Shown piece by piece: positions 57,237 through 64,000 of a stretch of DNA of 64,000 bases (position 1 is its first letter; every line of letters begins with the position of its first letter). Source of the DNA: Alteromonas sp. CI.11.F.A3. GTDB lineage: Bacteria; Pseudomonadota; Gammaproteobacteria; Enterobacterales; Alteromonadaceae. The position numbers and the translations under genes are program-made. Under the pieces are notes generated by a model. It did not search any database, was not told the DNA's origin, and saw only the letters and a list, made by a program, of their open reading frames with translations. The stretch is from assembly GCF_032925565.1 (NCBI RefSeq), contig NZ_CP136708.1, forward strand, positions 1,240,001 to 1,304,000, read 5' to 3'.

Positions 57237-57401
57237 GTTTAGCTTTTAGACTAAACAATGATAAAGTAAGCAATCTATATAATTATAATTAATGTGCCAT
57301 AACTTCTTTACGTTCCAGTTCGGCCTTCAGCCGAGTCTATGTTTGTCAGCAAACAGGTATTGGAAGTTAACTGAGCACGACAGAAATTTCCTATTTGTGG
57401 T

Positions 57402-58280
57402 ATGAAGCTAACAATAACGCTATCAGGCAAGAACAAACGCTATCGTCATAGCATCAGTGTACGTACGCTGGTGAGCGCGACCGTGTTGTCGTCGATATTT
57501 ATGTTAGTGTCTAGTCGTTCCACAGAATCTGTGTCTGAAGATGTTGCTAGGGTTCGCCTGGCACAATCTGAAGTGAATGAAACGCAACAAGACGTTGAAG
57601 CGCTTAAACAACAGACCACCATTAAATTACAAACTTTGATTTCCCATATTGCCGAGCTTTCAGCACAAGCGTCTATGCTCGATGATAAAGGAAAACAGAT
57701 AGCAACAGAATTAGGTATGACAGCGGCTGACCTGGACGCTTTTGTACCTGTATCGATACCGGACAACCTCCAAGATGATCCCTTACTCAGCGAGATTAAT
57801 AAGCTCCAGCAATCTCTCGACGTAAAATCTCAGCAGCTTTCTATGCTTGAAAGTTTGGTGAGGGGTCACCATATCCATGAGCAGAGTCAATTATCTGGTC
57901 GACCGATAGCATCGGGATGGTTGTCATCTTATTATGGTATGCGCGCCGACCCCTTCACTGGTGAAACAGCCATGCATAAAGGCTTAGATTTCGCTGGCAA
58001 AGCGGGTAATGACGTTTTAGCGACTGCGGCAGGTATTGTTACCTGGGCAGGCGAACGTAGCGGTTACGGGCATCTAGTAGAAATAGAACATGGTGATGGT
58101 TTTATAACCCGTTATGGGCACAATGAAACTTTGACTGTCTCAATAGGCGATGTGGTGACCAAGGGTCAACCTATCGCTAAAATGGGCAATACAGGGCGCT
58201 CTACTGGCGTTCATGTTCACTACGAAGTAATAAGAAACGGTAAGCAAATCGATCCTCTGCCATACGTTTATAAAAAATAA
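57402..58280 (+). CDS. M23 family peptidase (LytM-domain), upstream of secA
   Basis: Peptidoglycan endopeptidase-like protein of 292 residues. An N-terminal hydrophobic segment (LVSATVLSSIFMLV) anchors or exports it; a coiled coil follows (about 45-100, VNETQQDVEALKQQ). The C-terminal LytM domain has the zinc residues: HKGLDFAG (HxxxD) and HVHYEV (HxH), so it should be active. E. coli has secM in this position between lpxC and secA; no SecM-like arrest sequence is seen here. Confidence 0.9.
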   Translation: MKLTITLSGKNKRYRHSISVRTLVSATVLSSIFMLVSSRSTESVSEDVARVRLAQSEVNETQQDVEALKQQTTIKLQTLISHIAELSAQASMLDDKGKQIATELGMTAADLDAFVPVSIPDNLQDDPLLSEINKLQQSLDVKSQQLSMLESLVRGHHIHEQSQLSGRPIASGWLSSYYGMRADPFTGETAMHKGLDFAGKAGNDVLATAAGIVTWAGERSGYGHLVEIEHGDGFITRYGHNETLTVSIGDVVTKGQPIAKMGNTGRSTGVHVHYEVIRNGKQIDPLPYVYKK

Positions 58281-58430
58281 ACACGGCAGCAGCCAGGTAA
58301 GTAAGCATTCAGCTTACGCAACAATTAGTAATCGCTTGGCATTATCTTAATGAGATAGTGTCTTTTACGTTTAATCGCAGCTGTGCTCTTACCGTGCGGC
58401 GTCTCGACAAGTAGTGGAAATAACAAGCTA

Positions 58431-61148
58431 ATGTTTTCAAGCATCCTTAGAAAAGTGTTCGGTAGCCGAAACGACCGTCTATTAAAAAAATTACAAAAAA
58501 ATGTAGATGCCATCAATGCACTGGAAGCAGAGTATGAACAGCTTTCTGATGAGGCGTTAAAAGCAAAAACGGCTGAGTTTAAACAACGAATTGAAAAAGG
58601 CGAAAGCCTTGAAGATCTCATGTACGAAGCTTTTGCGACCGTTCGTGAGGCAAGTAAACGTGTGTACGGTATGCGCCACTTTGACGTACAAATGCTGGGT
58701 GGCCAAGTATTACACGAAGGCAAAATTTCAGAAATGCGTACCGGTGAAGGTAAAACCCTTACCGCGACTTTGCCTACCTATTTAAATGCATTATCTGGCA
58801 AAGGTGTTCACGTTATTACCGTGAACGATTACCTTGCTAAGCGTGATGCTGAATGGGCTAACCAGCTGTTCACTTTCTTGGGTATGCGCGTAGGTTGTAA
58901 CGTACCTGGTATGGCGCACGAACAAAAGCGCGATGCCTATCAAGCTGACGTTACCTATGGTACGAACAATGAATTCGGCTTTGATTACTTGCGTGACAAT
59001 ATGGCGTTTAGCCCGCAAGACCGCGTTCAGCGCCCACTTAATTTTGCTGTAGTGGATGAAGTGGATTCAATCTTAATTGATGAGGCACGTACTCCGCTTA
59101 TTATTTCAGGCCAAGCAGAAGATAGTTCTGAACTTTACCGCCGTATTAATTTAGTTATTCCTGAATTGATTCAGCAAGAAGAAGAAGACGAAGAAGGCAA
59201 AGAAGGCGACGGTGATTACACTATCGACCTTAAAGCAAAACAAATTCATTTAACTGAACGTGGCCAAGGTCATGTCGAAGAAATTTTGCATCGTGCAGGT
59301 ATATTACCAGAAGGCGAATCGTTATTTGCTGCGGGTAATATTTCATTACTTCACCACATTAACGCTGCGCTTCGTGCCCACAAGTTGTTCTCAAAAGATG
59401 TAGATTACATCGTTAAAGAAGACCAAATTGTTATTGTTGATGAACATACCGGTCGTACAATGGAAGGCCGTCGTTGGTCTGAAGGTTTACACCAAGCTGT
59501 TGAAGCAAAAGAAGGTGTGAAGATTCAAAATGAGAACCAAACCTTAGCGTCTATTACTTTCCAAAACTACTTCCGCTTGTACAACAAGCTTGCAGGTATG
59601 ACGGGTACTGCCGATACGGAAGCGTTCGAATTCCAGCATATCTACAGCCTAGAAACGGTTGTGTTGCCAACGAATAAACCTATGCAGCGTAAAGATAAGG
59701 CCGACCTTATCTACTTAACGGCAGAAGAAAAATACGATGCTATCGTAGAAGATATTAAAGCGTGTGTTGAGCGCGGTCAGCCTACCTTGGTTGGTACGGT
59801 ATCGATTGAAAACTCTGAGTTGTTGTCTCGGGTACTTAAGAAAAGCAAAATTCCACATAAAGTGCTTAATGCGAAGTTCCACGAACACGAAGCCGACATT
59901 GTTGCTCAAGCAGGTAAGCCTGCTGCGGTCACCATTGCAACAAACATGGCAGGTCGTGGTACGGATATCGTGCTTGGTGGTAACTGGCAAGCAGAGATTG
60001 AAAAAATTGAAAACCCTACTCAAGCACAAATCGACAAGATTAAGGCTGAGTGGAAAGTGCGTCACGATGCCGTTTTAGCATCAGGTGGTTTACACATTAT
60101 TGGTACAGAGCGTCATGAGTCTCGCCGTATCGATAATCAGCTACGTGGTCGTTCAGGTCGTCAGGGCGACCCAGGTTCAAGCCGTTTTTACTTGTCACTA
60201 GATGATGCCCTAATGCGTATTTTTGCCTCTGAAAAAATGGGCAACATGATGAAGCGCTTAGGGATGGAAAAAGGTGAAGCCATTGAACACCCATGGGTAA
60301 CTCGTGCTATCGAAAACGCCCAGCGTAAAGTAGAAGGTCGTAACTTCGATATTCGTAAGCAACTACTTGAATACGATGATGTAGCAAATGATCAACGTAA
60401 AGTGATTTACGAGCAACGTAATGAGTTGCTTGATGAAGGCGACATTAGTGAAACCATCGCAGTAATCCGTGAAGATGTGGTAAGCGGTGTAGTTGATGAA
60501 TATATTCCACCACAGTCTTTAGAAGAAATGTGGGATGTGAAAGGATTAGAAGAGCGTTTACGCGCTGACTTCGCCGTAGACTTACCTATTCAAACGTGGT
60601 TAGAAAACGACGATAAGCTTTATGAAGAAAAGCTTCGTGAGCGAATTCACGATGAAGTGGTTTCTAGCTATAAAGAAAAAGAAAGCGTAGTAGGTGAACA
60701 AGTGCTTCGACAGTTTGAAAAAGCAGTGATGCTACAAAACTTAGACAGCCATTGGAAAGAGCATTTAGCGGCAATGGATCACCTTCGTCAAGGTATTGGG
60801 CTACGCAGCTATGCGCAGAAAAATCCAAAGCAAGAATACAAGCGCGAGTCGTTTGCTTTGTTCTCACAAATGCTAGAAGCACTGAAAGTTGAAGTGATTA
60901 CTATTCTTTCACGTGTGAAAGTACAAGCTGAAGAAGACGTTGAGAAAGTAGAAGAACAGCGTCGCCAAGCGGATAACGTGTCTAAGCAATTTGAGCACGA
61001 AAACGCATCAGCCACTGAAGCACCACCAGAAGCTGCAAGCGATAAGGTACGTACCGAAGTGCGTGACGGTCCTAAAGTAGGTCGTAACGATCCTTGCCCT
61101 TGTGGTTCAGGTAAAAAGTACAAGCAGTGCCATGGTAAATTAAGCTAA
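58431..61148 (+). CDS. secA: Preprotein translocase ATPase SecA
   Basis: Motor that drives preproteins through SecYEG. It is 905 residues from the ATG at 58431 ([20 protein letters not shown]); the frame is open from 58383. Walker A is GEGKT (105-109), the DEAD-like motif is in [30 protein letters not shown] and [13 protein letters not shown] are helicase motifs. The C-terminal zinc segment [14 protein letters not shown], which binds SecB and ribosomes, is complete. It overlaps mutT by one base. Confidence 0.97.
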   Translation: MFSSILRKVFGSRNDRLLKKLQKNVDAINALEAEYEQLSDEALKAKTAEFKQRIEKGESLEDLMYEAFATVREASKRVYGMRHFDVQMLGGQVLHEGKISEMRTGEGKTLTATLPTYLNALSGKGVHVITVNDYLAKRDAEWANQLFTFLGMRVGCNVPGMAHEQKRDAYQADVTYGTNNEFGFDYLRDNMAFSPQDRVQRPLNFAVVDEVDSILIDEARTPLIISGQAEDSSELYRRINLVIPELIQQEEEDEEGKEGDGDYTIDLKAKQIHLTERGQGHVEEILHRAGILPEGESLFAAGNISLLHHINAALRAHKLFSKDVDYIVKEDQIVIVDEHTGRTMEGRRWSEGLHQAVEAKEGVKIQNENQTLASITFQNYFRLYNKLAGMTGTADTEAFEFQHIYSLETVVLPTNKPMQRKDKADLIYLTAEEKYDAIVEDIKACVERGQPTLVGTVSIENSELLSRVLKKSKIPHKVLNAKFHEHEADIVAQAGKPAAVTIATNMAGRGTDIVLGGNWQAEIEKIENPTQAQIDKIKAEWKVRHDAVLASGGLHIIGTERHESRRIDNQLRGRSGRQGDPGSSRFYLSLDDALMRIFASEKMGNMMKRLGMEKGEAIEHPWVTRAIENAQRKVEGRNFDIRKQLLEYDDVANDQRKVIYEQRNELLDEGDISETIAVIREDVVSGVVDEYIPPQSLEEMWDVKGLEERLRADFAVDLPIQTWLENDDKLYEEKLRERIHDEVVSSYKEKESVVGEQVLRQFEKAVMLQNLDSHWKEHLAAMDHLRQGIGLRSYAQKNPKQEYKRESFALFSQMLEALKVEVITILSRVKVQAEEDVEKVEEQRRQADNVSKQFEHENASATEAPPEAASDKVRTEVRDGPKVGRNDPCPCGSGKKYKQCHGKLS

Positions 61149-61543
61149 TGAAACTTGTGCATGTTGCCGTTGGGGTAGTACTTCGCGGCACACAAGTGTT
61201 TATCAGCCTTCGGGCTGACAACGCACATCAAGGCGGCAAATGGGAATTTCCAGGCGGTAAAGTGGAAGCCAATGAAACCGTACTTGATGCACTACGCCGA
61301 GAGTTGCAGGAAGAAATTGGCATTCTAGTGCAATCTAGCGAGCCTTTACTGGTAATAGAGCATGATTATGGCGATAAGCTGGTTAAGCTTGATGTGCATG
61401 CTGTGAGTGCGTTTGACGGTGAGCCTGAAGGTAAGGAAAGCCAACAAACGCGCTGGGTTGAAGTCAGTGCATTGGAAACCAGTGAATTTCCAGCAGCGAA
61501 TGTGGCTATTATCGATGCGCTTCATAAGAAATATTCAAAGTAG
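61148..61543 (+). CDS. mutT: 8-oxo-dGTP diphosphatase MutT
   Basis: Nudix hydrolase of 131 residues that clears oxidised dGTP. The Nudix box begins GGKVEANETVLDAL and continues RRELQEEIGI, with all consensus residues. Translationally coupled to secA (TAATG), as in many gammaproteobacteria. Confidence 0.94.
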   Translation: MKLVHVAVGVVLRGTQVFISLRADNAHQGGKWEFPGGKVEANETVLDALRRELQEEIGILVQSSEPLLVIEHDYGDKLVKLDVHAVSAFDGEPEGKESQQTRWVEVSALETSEFPAANVAIIDALHKKYSK

Positions 61544-61584
61544 CGGCTGGCTTCTAACTTAAAACATACTTCAAAATAAAAACA

Positions 61585-61616
61585 AAAAGGGCGGTCTCAA
61601 TAGACCGCCCTTTTTT
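61585..61616. terminator. Bidirectional terminator between mutT and the aspartoacylase gene
   Basis: GGGCGGTCT (61589-61597) pairs with AGACCGCCC (61602-61610), flanked by AAAA and TTTTTT so that it can end transcripts from both sides. Confidence 0.93.
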
Positions 61617-61654
61617 GTATCTGTATCCCGTCCTGAAATACGGGTTTTAACGGC

Positions 61655-62533
61655 TTATAGCATAAGCCGTGTTGCAGTGGCGAAGGCCACATCAAGCTTG
61701 TGATACGCCGCTTCATTAATGAAGTGAGGATAGGTTTCTTGCGCTTCTTGCCATTCAATGTCTTTACCATCAAAAGATCGAAATACTGGTGCGCCAGGAA
61801 TGAGCGGGGCGAAATCATTGTCTTGCAATGAATGGTGGATCATCGCAGTACGTTTACCCTCGGCATTTAGTGGAAATTTAATATTTTCCCCTAGTCTAAA
61901 TACCTCGCACTCGGGATATTGTTCAAGGCTATCTGTGTTGTAGGCTTGGCAAAAATCGAGGATCACTTCAGCCATGGTTTGGGTAAGCAAATAAACGTCT
62001 TCTCGCAATACACCTTGAGGCTGTGCGCCTACTTCAATCATCACGCCACGTTTGCCCGTGGTACACAAATAACCGTGTTCTAAATACGGTTTTTCATCTT
62101 CCAATAGAATGTTCGCTTCAGGCATATGATGTTTTACAAATCGAGCAAGCTGAACGTGGAAGTCATCAGCTTCTAAAATAATAAGCGTTGCACCCATGTT
62201 ACTGGTGGTGTTGTGAATATCAATCACCAAGTCAGTGGCAGAGTCGCCTTTCGGGCCAAATTGTTGGTTAAGCTGTTTGGCCAGCTTAGCCTCTTTAGCA
62301 TCACTATTTTTTTCTAACGCTTCTAGCGTGAATTGACGATTCAAATCTTCTTCAACAAACCGTACATTAGCGCTTAGGGCATCTGGGTTAGCTATGGTCA
62401 GCGAAATATCCAATGATGAAAATCGCGATGATAGCTCGTCAGAAATTCCTTCAGATTGCCAATTATGAATAAGCTGAATACCACTGGTTTCATTACCATG
62501 GGTTCCACCAACAAGCGCAATTTTATTAATCAT
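61655..62533 (-). CDS. Aspartoacylase / succinylglutamate desuccinylase family
   Basis: Zinc-dependent deacylase of 292 residues that would release acetate from N-acetylaspartate or a related N-acyl amino acid. The zinc ligands are in GGTHGNE (residues 9-15: His and Glu) and the His of VIDIHNTTSN, and the substrate-binding NPDALSANVRFVEEDLNRQF block is intact. VMIEVGAQPQGV follows. The start at 62533 (MINKIALVGG) has AGGAAG upstream; the frame reaches 62578 inside the yacG 3' end. It lies between mutT and yacG, an uncommon place for this gene. Confidence 0.88.
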   Translation of the reverse strand: MINKIALVGGTHGNETSGIQLIHNWQSEGISDELSSRFSSLDISLTIANPDALSANVRFVEEDLNRQFTLEALEKNSDAKEAKLAKQLNQQFGPKGDSATDLVIDIHNTTSNMGATLIILEADDFHVQLARFVKHHMPEANILLEDEKPYLEHGYLCTTGKRGVMIEVGAQPQGVLREDVYLLTQTMAEVILDFCQAYNTDSLEQYPECEVFRLGENIKFPLNAEGKRTAMIHHSLQDNDFAPLIPGAPVFRSFDGKDIEWQEAQETYPHFINEAAYHKLDVAFATATRLML

Positions 62534-62543
62534 ATACTTCCTA

Positions 62544-62771
62544 TTAGTGTTTGAAAAAGTCGTCAGACTGTTTAGCAAGCATTGCTTCTATTTCTTCAAT
62601 ATCGACTTCTTGGGCGGAAGGCTGTTCAGAAGGCTTTGCAGCAATTTTCCTTTCCTCTGACGCCCATTCTCCTAAATCAATAAGTTGGCACTTTTTGCTA
62701 CAAAAGGGGCGAAATTCGCTGTCGTTATTCCAAGGAACCGACTTCGCGCAAATCGGGCAATCTACAACCAT
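62544..62771 (-). CDS. yacG: DNA gyrase inhibitor YacG
   Basis: Zinc-binding protein of 75 residues that binds GyrB and inhibits gyrase. CPICAK and [14 protein letters not shown] provide the four zinc cysteines and the family core. The acidic C-terminal tail ([10 protein letters not shown]) is typical. It is grouped with zapD and coaE on the minus strand, the standard arrangement. Confidence 0.94.
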   Translation of the reverse strand: MVVDCPICAKSVPWNNDSEFRPFCSKKCQLIDLGEWASEERKIAAKPSEQPSAQEVDIEEIEAMLAKQSDDFFKH

Positions 62772-62826
62772 GAATTACTCCAGTGGTACAATAAAAGTGG
62801 TACAGTAAAATTACAATGGGAGTAGT

Positions 62827-63579
62827 TTAACAGGCTGCCAGTTTAAACTGAATATTAGATTCGACAGCGGCGTTTTGGCCTTGTACAGGAGAAAACCATA
62901 AAAAGCGTAGGGCGTAGCGGTATTTATTACCACTAAGGGTAGGATAGTAGCCTTCATCTACACGGCACTTAATACGGATAAGCTCGTTTTTATCTTCAGC
63001 AGCACCTTGGTAGAAGCCGTTGTCAGCGGTAACCGTTTTGAATTGCCCGCGTTCTCGAATAAAAGACAAGCTAACGGCTATGGTGTCGTCTAGTAAGCTC
63101 AAGGTGTCGAGCCATTGCCCGATTTCTTGTTGGCGAACCTCGGCGGGTTGCTGTAGCCAAAAGTGAAGATTGGGTAGGTCGAAACTACATGAACCACCTG
63201 GAATAGCGAAACGCTGCCTAATGGCACTTAGCAGCTTATCTTCTTTAAGCGCACTGCCAAAGCGGCGGTCAGTTTTTAGCTTTTGCTTGAGATTAACAAT
63301 CGTTTTAAGTGCTTGATCTAATGCGGCACTGTCAATTTTGGGGTGTTGTGACCAGTAAACGAGATTTTTTTCATGGGCATCTAAATCTTTGCTCATGTCT
63401 GAGCGCAAATCTAATCGCTCAATCAAATCGAGTAATTCAAACAACTGCTCAAAGAAAACCATTTGCAGTGGCACACTGTCAGATTTCGCGGTGCTCTTTA
63501 ACTGCCCAAGAAGCTGCTCTACGCGCAGATAGTTACGCACTTTTTCCTTTAGGGGAAATTCGAATACAGCTTCGCTCAT
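62827..63579 (-). CDS. zapD: Cell division protein ZapD
   Basis: FtsZ-bundling protein of 250 residues. FEFPLKEKVRNYLRVEQLL at the N-terminus, RFAIPGGSCSFDLPNLHFWL and GYYPTLSGNKYRYALRF are family hallmarks. AAGGATATCC precedes the ATG. It lies between coaE and yacG and acts on the FtsZ encoded at 54879. Confidence 0.94.
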   Translation of the reverse strand: MSEAVFEFPLKEKVRNYLRVEQLLGQLKSTAKSDSVPLQMVFFEQLFELLDLIERLDLRSDMSKDLDAHEKNLVYWSQHPKIDSAALDQALKTIVNLKQKLKTDRRFGSALKEDKLLSAIRQRFAIPGGSCSFDLPNLHFWLQQPAEVRQQEIGQWLDTLSLLDDTIAVSLSFIRERGQFKTVTADNGFYQGAAEDKNELIRIKCRVDEGYYPTLSGNKYRYALRFLWFSPVQGQNAAVESNIQFKLAAC

Positions 63580-63745
63580 GGATATCCTTAAAACACATAG
63601 ACTTAACCCTAAAGCCTAATGCATGAACTGCCCTAAGCCAAGCCTACTTTCATAATCAATTAAACTTTTGACGAGTTTTAAGGAAAAAAGTTGCAGTTAA
63701 ACCAGATTTACGGAGAATTTTCGTTATTTGCACTGTATTTACCAG

Positions 63746-64000
63746 TTACTCACCGGTGTACTTACTGTGTAGGGTGAGTACTTGCTCATTCAGAAAATCG
63801 AGGGTTTTACTATTATCGATGACATCATCTGCAGCAGCTAATCGTTCTTTTCGCGTCGCTTGCGATGCCATAATACTTTCAATAATTTGCTTGGTACTGC
63901 CATCGCGTTGCATGGCTCGTTCAAGCTGCATAGACTCGGGGCAATCTACCACAATTACGCGGTCGCATAATTCTGTGAGGTTGCCCTCAACCAATAAGGG
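63746..64000 (-). CDS. coaE: Dephospho-CoA kinase, C-terminal part (cut by window edge)
   Basis: Last step of coenzyme A synthesis. Only the C-terminal about 84 residues are in the window: PLLVEG, RVIVVDCPESMQLERAMQRD and ASQATRKERLAAADDVIDN, all typical of CoaE. The P-loop and start lie beyond 64000; a TTG at 63994 is internal, not the start. Upstream of zapD as usual. Confidence 0.92.
   Translation of the reverse strand, partial: PLLVEGNLTELCDRVIVVDCPESMQLERAMQRDGSTKQIIESIMASQATRKERLAAADDVIDNSKTLDFLNEQVLTLHSKYTGE

Noticed and set aside
57237-57401. secM or a DUF721 gene between lpxC and the M23 gene
   Set aside because: The 165-bp gap has no frame long enough and no arrest-peptide sequence.

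Overview
The window is a chromosomal segment of a marine gammaproteobacterium, most likely Alteromonas or a close relative in the Alteromonadales. The basis is gene content and order (yggS/proC/yggT with pilT/pilU, rsmE-gshB-yqgE-ruvX, a complete dcw cluster, lpxC-M23-secA-mutT, coaE-zapD-yacG), moderate-to-low GC, an alginate lyase and an orphan PrsK/PrsR pair. Genus is inferred from these traits, not from a search. No rRNA, tRNA, CRISPR array, prophage or complete insertion sequence is seen.

Layout. 1-5.6 kb is accessory: a secreted PL7 alginate lyase with an unusual PepSY-like tail, a VOC protein, a FadH-type dienoyl-CoA reductase and a REP-associated-transposase-like gene (RAYT). 5.6-10.8 kb holds DUF4426, yggT, proC and yggS on the minus strand, back to back with pilT-pilU-DUF2007 on the plus strand. 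10.8-11.1 kb is a repeat-rich spacer. 11.1-14.4 kb is the minus-strand series ruvX, yqgE, gshB, rsmE and a small membrane protein of 54 residues. 14.9-27.8 kb carries mscS, an M48 lipoprotein peptidase, a choice-of-anchor-I-like lipoprotein, a KAS III enzyme, prsK-prsR, a GFA-like protein, a TPR-GGDEF diguanylate cyclase and a peroxiredoxin-glutaredoxin fusion. 27.9-35.9 kb has a secreted alpha/beta hydrolase and a copper/silver efflux cluster (Met/His/Cys-rich CopL-like protein, CusC-, CusB- and CusA-like). A dipeptidase and a SapC-family gene with a possible structured leader follow.

38.6-56.05 kb is the complete, tightly overlapping division and cell-wall cluster mraZ-rsmH-ftsL-ftsI-murE-murF-mraY-murD-ftsW-murG-murC-ddl-ftsQ-ftsA-ftsZ, preceded by a promoter and an MraZ-type operator. 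lpxC has its own consensus sigma-70 promoter. An M23 peptidase, secA and mutT follow. A convergent minus-strand group (aspartoacylase, yacG, zapD, coaE cut by the window edge) closes the window.

The most interesting signal is a 10-bp motif, GTGGGTGTCC and its near variants. It occurs about 18 times: in both outer flanks of the RAYT gene in opposite orientations, as an eight-copy irregular array between the DUF2007 gene and ruvX, as a pair after the VOC gene, and as a six-copy array inside the 3' end of the cusC-like gene. There it is translated in more than one reading frame, so the DNA motif rather than the peptide is conserved. The RAYT also seems to lack the tyrosine expected of this enzyme family. 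I infer a RAYT-linked dispersed short-motif family; this needs a genome-wide motif count.
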